Translations under genes and position numbers: made by a program
The notes under the pieces: model-generated
The model's database searches: none
What the model was told of the DNA's origin: nothing
Seen by the model: the letters and a program-made list of their open reading frames with translations, nothing else
Assembly: GCA_964017145.1 (NCBI GenBank)
Contig: OZ024840.1
Location: forward strand, 4,961,401 to 5,025,400
DNA from: Agrocybe praecox
Lineage: Eukaryota; Basidiomycota; Agaricomycetes; Agaricales; Agrocybaceae
Reading direction: 5' to 3'
DNA: 64,000 bases
Shown: piece after piece, positions 1-8,956 of the stretch
How positions within the stretch are numbered: the first letter of the stretch is position 1
Layout of the letters: the number at the start of each line of letters is the position of its first letter

Positions 1-873
1 AATAACATCTGGTTGCTTTGCCTGAGCAACAAAACCTCTCTGACTGCTTGAAAAGGGAGAAGGACTGGGGGCTGCTGGCTTAGGCTGAGACTTAGGAGCC
101 TCTGAGAAGGGAGAAGAGGTAGTAGAGGTAGACTTGTTAAAGGCTTCCATCTGTCTCCACTGCCTGTCCAGCTTGGTAGCCCATGAGATCCAGCCATTCA
201 GAGTCTTAGGCATATCAGGGACATTGTAAACTTTTTCCCTGAGTGATCTGTTTAACCCAGTATGAAACTTCTCAACCAAAGCAGCATCATTGTACCCAGT
301 ATCAGAGACCAATTCCCTAAAGCTAGCCACATATTCATCAGCAGTTTGACTCCCCTGCTTCAGAAGATTCATTTTATGCCTGGCTGTGCTTGCAGGGTCT
401 GGATCTCCAAAGACTTCCCTAAATTCATAGACAAAATCATCCCAAAGGCCCTCTTTGGAATAATCTCCATCCAGAATTTTAGTCTTGTCAAGTGCCCATT
501 TCCCAGCAGTACCTTCTTTCATATAGGAAAGAGCACAAACAACCTTTTGAAGGTCATCTGTGATGCCCTTTCCATAGAAATATAACTTTAGTTGGCTGAG
601 AAAGGTTTCTGCTTTCTGCATTGAACCATCAAATGGTTCAGGAGGGGAAACTTTGATTCCAGACTGTGAACCAAAGGTAAAGGGACCATGACTGGCAAGG
701 GGAGGATGGACTTCTCTAGCAGCAGAGGAGAATGGTGATTGAGTAGTTGGAGGTGTGACTGACTGTTGCTGCTGCTGCCTTAAGAGAGCCACCTCCTGGG
801 TAAGGAGAGATATTTGTTGAAGGAGCTCCTCCACAGAGGGAAGAGTAGTGGTAGAGGTAGTGGTAGTGTCCAT
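1..873 (-). CDS. Ty3/gypsy-type Gag polyprotein, partial (runs off window edge)
   Basis: Reading the minus strand from the ATG at 873-871, an open frame of about 291 codons continues off the window edge. It starts with a Thr/Ser-rich stretch and a short Leu/Gln-rich coiled coil. A Retrotrans_gag-like core follows, recognised by PFDGS, aromatic and Trp residues spaced as in capsid domains (KWALD, LWDDFVYEF), and a SQTADEYVASFREL segment. A Ser/Pro linker precedes the edge. Gag forms the virus-like particle of LTR retrotransposons. No internal stop is seen, so the copy may be young. A 5' LTR and leader lie immediately upstream (978-1443 and 874-977). Protease, reverse transcriptase and integrase would lie outside the window. 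Confidence 0.85.
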   Translation of the reverse strand, partial: MDTTTTSTTTLPSVEELLQQISLLTQEVALLRQQQQQSVTPPTTQSPFSSAAREVHPPLASHGPFTFGSQSGIKVSPPEPFDGSMQKAETFLSQLKLYFYGKGITDDLQKVVCALSYMKEGTAGKWALDKTKILDGDYSKEGLWDDFVYEFREVFGDPDPASTARHKMNLLKQGSQTADEYVASFRELVSDTGYNDAALVEKFHTGLNRSLREKVYNVPDMPKTLNGWISWATKLDRQWRQMEAFNKSTSTTSSPFSEAPKSQPKPAAPSPSPFSSSQRGFVAQAKQPDVI

Positions 874-963
874 CTTGGTGCAGATAAAGTAGAGACAAGA
901 GATGAATAGATTGGTGTAGATAAATGTGAGATGATGGATACTGAGTGGTAGGGTTGTCTGAGA

Positions 964-975
964 TAGCTTCAATCT
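964..975 (-). promoter_or_regulatory. Candidate self-primed primer-binding site
   Basis: Three nucleotides inside the LTR edge, the minus strand reads AGATTGAAGCTA. Its exact 12-nt complement, TAGCTTCAATCT, lies in the LTR at 1127-1116 (minus), about 34 nt from the start of the TATA box, where the transcript should begin. No tRNA 3'-end complement starting TGG is seen here. Tf1-like Ty3/gypsy elements prime minus-strand DNA from the first ~11 nt of their own transcript annealed to the PBS. The geometry here fits that mechanism; function is inferred. Confidence 0.55.
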
Positions 976-977
976 TC

Positions 978-1443
978 TGTCAGGGCAACACTAAGATCAG
1001 TGTAACAAGGCCACCAACAAAGACAAAGCAAGAGAGAGAGAGAGAGAGAGATGAAGAGAGAGAGAGAAACTCGATGGTTCTAAGAGATCACACCAATGAT
1101 AGTGGATATCCTAAGAGATTGAAGCTAGGGCTACAGCTACATACATGTCCAGTATATATACCCTACAGCTATTCTAGAATATTCCTACATGACATCATAG
1201 AAAAGAATGATGAGTAAAGCAATGACATCATAAAGAAAGTAAAAGAATGATGTGGAATGATGTAGAATGGATGAGGCTATGCTCATGGGAAATTAAAGTG
1301 ATAAGTATCTAATCAAATGATAATCAAGAGATAATCAAGAGATAATCAAAGATATGAAACAGATAAGATATCTACACATCTACAAAAGGGAAAAATGCGA
1401 AATAAATATAGAAAAATAAGGAAAAATAGAGGAAACCCTGACA
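978..1443 (-). repeat. 5' LTR of the Gag-bearing retrotransposon
   Basis: On the minus strand this 466-bp segment begins TGTCAGGG and ends CCCTGACA, a perfect 8-bp inverted terminal pair with TG...CA ends. It is followed by a 104-nt leader and then the gag ATG. A TATA-like box (TATATATAC on the minus strand, about 1152-1160) lies about 30 nt upstream of the probable transcript start, as expected for U3/R. A GA/CT microsatellite (1031-1067) lies in the downstream part. The opposite LTR is outside the window. Confidence 0.8.
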
Positions 1444-1686
1444 AACACCTTCTCTCTCATCGTCCTTTACCTTTTCTATATTGAAATTTTCAGGTAGCAT
1501 TCAGTACACAATTCATTGCTCGTCTATACCTTACTGCCACCGCTTTTTGGATCCCCCTTCTATCTTTTTGTTCTTTTCGCTACCCTTACATATATGTACC
1601 TGAATAATTGATAACAAAATATACATTATATTCCAACATTTCAACAGTACACTATGTTATGTACGCTTAAGTCAAAACTGAATGGG

Positions 1687-2166
1687 CTAGTCATCGTCAT
1701 CCTCAATCTCCTCGTTTGCGTCCTTATACAATGTATCATCAGCCTCGCTGTCTGGGTTAGACTCTGTGTTAATACCCTGGGTTATATCATCCAAGGGGGA
1801 CTTCCATATCGTACAAAATTGAACACCAAGTGCTAGCTGGAGATCAGATTGAAATGTCGCGTATGCAGAAAGACCCTCGCCCAACTCTTTGCTGATACCA
1901 ACCTGAGGTGCTTTCCGAGCAATCCACCAATTGCTCTTCCAAGTCAAGAACTCCAAGGTTCGTCGCATTTCCTCTCTCAACAGGAGGACTTCTTCTTTCA
2001 CCCGTGTAGCTCTTGTGCAACTCTTAGCCCCCTCAGAACACAGAATCTCATCTGATGCCTCGTGTACATCATGCGAGTCTGCGTTCATGGTCCACATCCA
2101 CGACAGCGTGCGTCTAGTTTCTCCAGTTCTGTCATGCCTGTCCCGTGGTTCATTGAACAGGGATAC
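1687..2166 (-). pseudogene. KDZ transposase, C-terminal fragment
   Basis: The fragment encodes the C-terminal KDZ helical region: FNEPRDR, a degraded GETRRTLSW motif, a degraded 'EWAKSRAR' segment (here SEGAKSCTR), EEVLLLREEMRRTLEFL and WKSNWW. It ends in an acidic tail and a stop. It is most similar to the fragment at 14586-15316. At its upstream end the frame fuses to subterminal repeat sequence (from about 2167), so it is a broken remnant and not a gene. The DDE core and Cys cluster are absent. Confidence 0.8.
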
Positions 2167-2650
2167 TTCGTTAGTCTCACAGCCTTGTCTGCTATATTCA
2201 TACATGAACCCTAGGAAACTACCCAGTCAAGGTGATACATCCACAGCGGATGTTTCCCACAGCCGGCAGTTATGTATCAGACCTTTTGAAGGGAGCCGTG
2301 CACTTTGATGCGGCCGTGCATGCCTGTAGGCAATGCTGTTGGCAAACAGATACAAACACTTCCGCTTTTGCTGATTTTGGCCGTTTTGAGACGAAATTTA
2401 AGCGCTGTGCAATCTGTGTTGGCGTTGCGGCGGCGCTTTGTGGTCAAATGTGATCTATATATATATTTATATTTTTTGGGTGGTTTTGCGTGCCTAAATT
2501 AGGGCGCTACGGGATGGATTGGCAACATATGTTTTGGATGTCGTTTTGAAAATAGACACTTTGTTCCAAAATTAGTTGCCAGTTATTTTTAGTTGATCAG
2601 TGTTTCAGTCATGCAGCTGCTGGTGATCAATGACGGCCTAGACCATCTAT
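2167..2650 (-). repeat. KDZ subterminal repeat module (left end of element A/D)
   Basis: This is a diverged copy of the module at 29438-29884, in the same orientation. It has degenerate GATACATC motifs, a cgcaaag/ggatggattgg core and a closing attatttttag segment. It lies 130 bp from the stop of the KDZ pseudogene at 2783, as the corresponding modules do next to the gene cassettes of E and F. I read it as the outer flank of element A/D. Confidence 0.6.
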
Positions 2651-2782
2651 TTTTAATGCTTGCTGTGTAGGCTTACATATGTCATCCAAATTCCATGAGA
2701 CAAAAAGATATGTTATTGACAAACAAAAGCAGCGTGTATTTATAGCATCAAAAATGTAAAATAGAAATAACATGAAGAAACT

Positions 2783-5700
2783 TTACTCTTCAAAAGGTTC
2801 CGAATCGTATGGGTCTAGGGCCTCATCGTCACAGTCTGATTTTTTGTCACTCAAGTCGTCTACACAATCCATTTGTCTACCACCTTGAGAGGTCTCTGTA
2901 TAAGGAGTGGGTTGCCCTGCTGGATCGTTTATGTCGTCGGGTGGAAATTGCAATGGCTTCTGCCATTTCCCTTTAAATTTCTCTGCGAGAACGCGCTGAA
3001 GTTCGCTTTGAGTACGGGCATATGCGTTTAATCCTTCTGCGAGCTCCTTCGAGATGTCTTCTCTTCTGTCGACCTGAGTATTCCACCAATTACTTTTCCA
3101 GCACAAAAATTCTAACACTCGACGCATCTCTTCCTTCAGCAATCGGACCTCCTCGGTTGCACGCAAAGACCTTGCCCTGCTCTTCGCCCATTCGGAGATG
3201 AGGATGTCATCGTGTTCGTCCTCAATCAATGTAGCTCCTGAACTCAACCAGATCCAAGACAACGTGCGTCGAGTTTCCCCAGTACCATCTCGTCGATCCC
3301 GGGTTTCGTTGAACAGGACCAGTTCAGGTTGTGTCGGTGGAGGGGCGTTGATCACTTGGTCATCCTCTAGTACACCTGGATGACCAGCCTTTGGGGCTAG
3401 GCGATCAGGATCCTGGTAGCCACGAACATCACCATCCTCTAATACTCGGTAGGTATTCTCCCAATCACCAGGCCCGTCCAATGCTAATTTTGAAGCCCGT
3501 GCCACTCTGTACTTCTCCACAAACGAACGCGCACATATGTGGACGGAGTCTATTAGGGCATGGGAGCAAGTTCCATCCCTCTGCCCACGGACATTTTTGT
3601 TTTTGAAAAGGATAAGTCGCTGTTTGACCTTCAGGATGCGCCTCAATGATGCAAGGGCATCGGCACACTGAGCCATGCGCATCCTTCTTTCAATCGTAGC
3701 TAATCCTGAGATACAGGTTTGTGCGCGATATGGTTTGGGAATTCGTGAGGGAAGAGGAAGAATCTGGTCTTCGGGATGGTCCGATTTTGGAAGGAATGAC
3801 TTGGCAATGAGGGGTAAGCATTCGTAATCTGCCTGCAGTGATAGCCATCCTGGCATATAAAATGGAAGGAGGACTTCCCAAGCACGAATGCGTGAGCGTA
3901 ACATGTTTCATTGCTCGGTGATAGAGCCTTCTTTCCGGATAGTTGAGTTTGCCTGAGGATCATTAGCTATGTGTCGAATTCGTCGCCTGTATATTGTGTT
4001 ATTGAAGTGGTGTCCAATAGAATTTGTTTTTCATTACTTACTGAGCATGTTAGAGTTCCAACCCTAAAATAATGAAGCTGGATGGGGTCGTCTTGGGCAG
4101 AGTAACAACACCACTGTCTAGCTGCCGTTGATCTTCTTCCGCGAATTGCTTTCGAACTGTGCTTTCAGAGATACCTGCAAACCAAATCAGGAAGGTTACA
4201 AATATTGAAAATGGTGAATTGAGCTTACATTCACCATCAGTGTGGTATGGATTAGGCTTCGTTTTCGGAAACGCGTCCTCCTCCCAATCGACGCATAGTT
4301 TTTCCCAAGTGTCTATAGTACCTTCTTGCAGGGTAGATGACAGGCTCTTGTGGCCTTCCACTTGTATATTTCTGTTGGCCATTGCTCTTTGATAACGGCG
4401 TAGGAGAGTGTCACCTTGAGAGATGTACTTCTCCCAGTTCCAAAAGCCAAAGTGATCATCTAGCACGTCATGCCGAGAACCAGGAGCTTGGCTTCTGGTC
4501 GAGTTTCCTAGAGCATTGTGCGGGCTCCACACGCACTCCGGACATTCACCATCTGTGAGGCCAACTCCTGGGATGAAATTGAGTGAATAAGCTTGATGCC
4601 CCAAAGTCTGATGCATTGGTTCATGTAGTTTAGGGATCGTAGGTGAGATTTTTGCTTGGGCTGACGGTTTGATGTTTTCGGGCCAATGAGAGTCGATTCG
4701 TTTGAAGAGATTGGTGAACCATTGGCATGCTATGTCGTAGCTGATGAGTACTAGAGGTACGAGGACGTTCTGGAGGGCAGAACCGAAAATATAGTCCATA
4801 TTCGCATATCTACAGAAAAACTCTACATTAAAGCAGGAAACTAAACATGAAAATATCACATACCTCTCTCCCTTATGAAGATTCCCAACTCCATTGGGTA
4901 GAATCATTTCCAACCTTCCGCAGACGGTCGCATTAACCCCAGTGTAACGAAGGCCTCTCAAGAACTTGGTGTTTGCTTTCGCTAATGCCTGAAAGCCGAC
5001 GCATGTACTAATCTAGAAAATAGATAAATTGCGGCGCGTTAGAGCTAATCGTGCAGGAGTCAATCCGAGTCTAGCGTATGTACATACGTCTTGGTCACCT
5101 GCTCTACTCAACATGTATTCCTCGTAAGGTAACCTCGGCATCATATATGCCCAACCTATTCCGAGCCCAGGATCTTGGGAGTAATTTGACACAAGCTGGT
5201 CCTTCAACCTAAAATTGGCATCCATACAGATAATGACCATGTAAAGGTACCTAATTGAACAAAGTGTTATAGACATATTGTGGTCAACAAATAGCGACAC
5301 TCACTTCAAACCTTTGGGAGCATTTTCCCACCCAATAGGTAGGTTTATTCTGGGTCGCGGACAAGAGGGGCACAGAACTGCCAATTCACCATTGCGTGTC
5401 CCACTGGCACCCGATGGGTCGTGACCATGACCAGCACGCTTCAACAATTTTAGATGGCACCACTGCAGAGACATGCGGGAAAGAGCACGGTATCGAGACC
5501 TTGGCGTATGAAGACCCGTGTTGTCTGATAATTTCTCTAGGCCACGATAGAAGTCGTACATGGAAGATTTGGTGGTTAAAGCATACTTGTGTAGTTGGTC
5601 TAGAAGCTCGAAAATTGCGCACATTTTCATGCTCAGTTGGGTTGTGGGATAAAAACGGCGCCGAAGAAGCTGTATGTGGAAGGGAATGGAACGCGCACAG

Positions 5701-5815
5701 CCGCAATATTGAATGTTAATCTTGTGTATGCCATTTGTATGGAGGACAAGGAGATGTGAATGACATGGTATCGGGTTTTCGCAGTACATGCTGGAGTGGT
5801 TTAACCACTTCAGCG
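2783..5815 (-). pseudogene. CxC2-class KDZ transposase, 5'-truncated (element A/D)
   Basis: KDZ transposases are DDE-type RNase H-fold enzymes that excise and insert DNA. Seven exons are alignable to the copy at 46013-49794: about 5815-5304, 5250-5090, 5012-4865, 4810-4230, 4175-4060 and 4000-2783, with short GT-AG introns. Catalytic landmarks are retained: ICMDANF (first Asp), ISYDIACQW (second Asp) and DGECPE (Glu). The C-terminal region has GETRRTLSWIW and EEMRRVLEF. The exons encoding the N-terminus and the CxC2 cysteine cluster are absent; sequence homology stops at about 5815. A TGA at 3908-3910 replaces the Trp of the conserved TEQW. It is non-functional as it stands. Confidence 0.85.
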
Positions 5816-6260
5816 AACCAGTAATCTAGTCTCTTAGGTTAATTAATCTCTGCTGCATAATAGACCCAAGAGGTCCTACAAGAATGTTTTGTAGAAACAT
5901 TCTTATCAAAACATTTCTTTCAAAACATTTCTGCCTTTTAAAAATGTTTTACATTTCAAAACATTTTCACATCTTTTAAAACATTTTCGCATATTTTAAA
6001 AACATTTTAGCATATTTCAAAACATTTTTGTACTTCTAAATATAAATCCCAAAAACATTTTTAGAAAAAGTGTGACAATGTAACCATATCTAATCTGATG
6101 TGTGGCTATGCTATGTTTTTAATATCTTATCTTGATTGTGGCTATGCTTTTATATCTAATCTAGTTGTGGCTATGCTAATGAATCTTATCTAGATAATAA
6201 TTATCTTATCATATCTTATCAAAGGTGTGGCTGTGGAATATGTCACATGATTAATTTCCT
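5816..6260. repeat. AT-rich repeat block with clustered AAAACATTT motifs
   Basis: Between about 5885 and 6065 the motif AAAACATTT (or its complement AAATGTTTT) occurs about eight times at short intervals. A run of related 'tgtggctatgct' and 'tatcttatc' units follows (6110-6240). No coding region is supported. The motif clustering is typical of subterminal regions of DNA transposons, but I could not identify ends. Confidence 0.5.
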
Positions 6261-6287
6261 AAAAGGTTACATTGTCTGATTTCTTGT

Positions 6288-6665
6288 GTTGTGGGCGCTT
6301 TTTTGCCAAGAAAAAAGGTGGATATAGGTCCTAGTGATTTATAATGAATTATAAGACCTTTAAAAATGCATAAATACAAAGGGAAAGGGTGGATGCACAA
6401 AAGTGCATCTGGATAATGTTCAAAAATAATATGACCTATTTATAAATGAGTCCAAAAAGCGAACCAAGTCTGTAATTTACTACATTCTGAGCGCTTTTTT
6501 ACCAAATAAACAGCTGATATAGATTCTAATAGATTTATCATAATTTATAAAACACAAAAAAGGCCCAAAAGTATCAGTTATGGGATGGATGCAAGAATCT
6601 GTACTTGGATAATGTTCAAAATAATCTGACCTATTTATAAACTCATCAAAAAAGCGAACCTTTTA
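6288..6665. repeat. Two similar MITE-like units bounded by GCGCTTTTTT / AAAAAGCG
   Basis: Two units of about 170 bp (6288-6462 and 6488-6660) each begin with gcgcttttttnccaa and end with a(a)aaaagcgaacc. Internally both share the 'ggataatgttcaaaa' and 'gacctatttataaa' segments. They look like tandem, diverged copies of one short inverted-repeat element. Another aaaaaagcgaa occurs near 6762. The rest of 6665-6990 is AT-rich with no recognisable feature. Confidence 0.5.
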
Positions 6666-6992
6666 TGCCTTAAAACTTCCTTATAAGGCTCTTATACCAT
6701 CTGAAGAGTCTATAAGTACCTGATATAGAAAGAATAATGGATTCAATCTCTTTAAAACATAGTAAAAAAGCGAAAACATCCCAATTGGGAAATAACTTCT
6801 ATATTTGGACATCAGCCAGAAATAATAGCTTTTAAGGCATAATTCACAGTATTTCAGAGGTTATGTTATGTATGTATATTGTATGTTATTGTATTCAAGC
6901 ACTCACTTAGTAATGTAGGCATCAATAATGAGTCTAGACAACCTTTTGCAGATCTTTTGTCAGCCATAGCTGCTAATATTATTAATGAATAG

Positions 6993-7263
6993 CAGGCAGT
7001 TGCCTAAATGGCTGATAAATGCATACAGGCAGTTACCTACCTTCCTAAAAGGGAAAGCCCTCTTATTACAGGCTTTTTCGTGCCGGGGATGCCTTATACA
7101 GGAGGGACATGCCTTTGGGTAGCGGGCATGGGTGTTTCCGAGCCCGAGGGGTGGTCCAGGGGGGTGGGATAAAGGGTAAGGACATTGTAGGGGGGCGGGG
7201 CGCTGGTAAACACGACCAAACACGCCGCCCAACGCAGGAAATGGCCTACTTGGGATGGCGCGA
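6993..7263 (+). repeat. 271-bp dispersed repeat, copy 1
   Basis: This segment matches 12825-13095 over exactly 271 bp with few differences. It begins CAGGCRGTTGCCTAAATGG and ends TTGGGATGGCGCGA. It is GC-rich in the middle (runs of G) and shows no convincing coding potential. Copy 1 abuts the 1690-bp LTR directly at 7264; copy 2 truncates the RNase H1-N-like gene of element B. The ends show no clear terminal inverted repeats. Confidence 0.7.
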
Positions 7264-8953
7264 TGTCATGCGTCATATTTGATTGAACATGAACGAACCT
7301 GAAATTGCATAAGAGATCATTCGTTTATTTTTAAATTTCAATATTTCCTTTTTTGTATTCTCCATTTTAATTTCCCATCATGGCTCTATCGCAACATTAA
7401 GGCACCAATTCTTCCGAAATCTATTCAGTCTAGGCTAAAGTCATGAAACCGTCGCCATGATCCAAGACAAATCACTCCTTCCTCTCAATGTTCATCGTCT
7501 TACGCGTTCAAATCTACCAAATGTCTTCCACTTCCCTTGTTTCCTTTGTTCAACAATCCAAGGATGTCGTCAATTCTTCCGGACCTCGAAAAATCAATAA
7601 AGCGTCGATATATCCGTTTATTCAAATTGCCGGAGTTTTTGATGCGAGCGAAAATTGCGAAAATTGGTTAGCGACACATTACACGGAGGATCATATTTTT
7701 CAAGAAGGAGATACCGTCAGTTTCACATACAGAATTCAGCCGGACGACACGCCCAAAATCATTCGCCTCGAGGAAATCGTGCATTATGAACGAGGAATTA
7801 TAGTTTTCGCAGTATCGACAACCAGAAGTTTGGCACCAGCATTATTCACAAGGCCACACATTGCTATTCCAAGATCACAAGTGTCCCTCAGCATCACACA
7901 GAAGATAAGATATGCCTACGCTTACATCATACAACGGCACAGCATATTCACCACTTATCTAAATCCGTCGCATCCCATCTACTCTATTAAAAGACTTCGA
8001 TGACATCATGCAAAGCCCAGGCCATCAAGCGGCTGTGCAACCATCATTCCAAACACATGATTCGATGTCACATGCCTATCACAAGTCACTATGAGTCACA
8101 GGAACTGATACATCAACAACGCGGCTATGCTAAGGTTACATTCGCCAAATATAGCAATCCATCAGCTGGAAATAGCTCGATTCCTTCCATCCTTCAATTT
8201 CACTAATCGTCAAGTCAACTATGATCGATTTATCATTCAAGAAGATGTGCTTGGTCATTCTTTGCTGCGCATTAGTCAATTTTTTTTATTTATTACTCAT
8301 TCTTATTCATTTCTTAGTCATTTCATTGAGCGATGGACAGTTTTCTCCTTCTTTTCCATCATTTCAACCCATTCCTTTGTCATTCCTGACTCACTCGCTC
8401 AGTCAGCCTATTCATTTAACCCCTTATTCTTTGTCATTCGTTTCAACCTTACTTGTCATTGATTACTCATGCCTTGCAGGATTTGTAGTATAAAAGCTAG
8501 TTAGATCCTGTAAAGTAGACAAGAAGTACACCCCTTTCATAGGACAATTGTACCGATTCAAGCAGTTATCTTTCAGTTCAGTATTCGTTCAGTCAATCTT
8601 CAGTCTCAGCAGTCAATTCTATAGCTTGGAAAACGTTCCAAGCTTCGATTATTCTCTTCTTTTTCGACGTTTACTCTGATTTCAAAGTGGAATACATTGA
8701 CTTTGATTTCTACTCTCTTATTTGATATCAAACTTTTGTCTAGGACAAAAGCTCATCACAAACCTTTAAAGCTATACAATCTTTACACTAACAAACCATT
8801 CCTAGGAACGAAGTAACTTTATTCCCACCCCCGAACTCACAGGGAGAGAGTCGTCTTATCTAGGTCTAGCCCACTCTTTCTCTGGATTTTGTTGTTGGTT
8901 GTGTTTTGTGTGATTGTCAAAGCATAAATCACCGACAGAAAAATCGTCTTTCA
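7264..8953 (+). repeat. 1690-bp LTR, left copy (solo/orphan)
   Basis: It starts TGTCATGCG and ends CGTCTTTCA (TG...CA) and is matched in inverted orientation by 15317-17006, which has exactly the same length. A TATA box (agtataaaag, about 8490) and a downstream pyrimidine-rich region look like U3/R/U5 organisation. The U3 part holds a 161-codon ORF (7518-8003) present in both copies. There are no flanking target duplications. Its 3' side interrupts the HMG-like gene of element B at 8957. Confidence 0.65.
7518..8003 (+). CDS. Hypothetical ORF inside the LTR U3 region
   Basis: This 161-codon frame starts MSSTSLVSFVQQ and contains a globular-looking stretch around FIQIAGVFD, GDTVSFTYRIQPDD and IVVHYERG-like residues. 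I do not recognise the family. It lies upstream of the LTR TATA box, so in an intact element it could be expressed only from the 3' LTR copy. The two LTR copies are nearly identical, so conservation between them is weak evidence that the frame is used. Confidence 0.3.
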   Translation, partial: QMSSTSLVSFVQQSKDVVNSSGPRKINKASIYPFIQIAGVFDASENCENWLATHYTEDHIFQEGDTVSFTYRIQPDDTPKIIRLEEIVHYERGIIVFAVSTTRSLAPALFTRPHIAIPRSQVSLSITQKIRYAYAYIIQRHSIFTTYLNPSHPIYSIKRLR

Positions 8954-8956
8954 GCG

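Noticed and set aside
1031..1067. GA repeat as a coding repeat (90-codon ORF 945-1217)
   Set aside because: It lies inside the LTR, antisense to the retrotransposon, and is a simple microsatellite.
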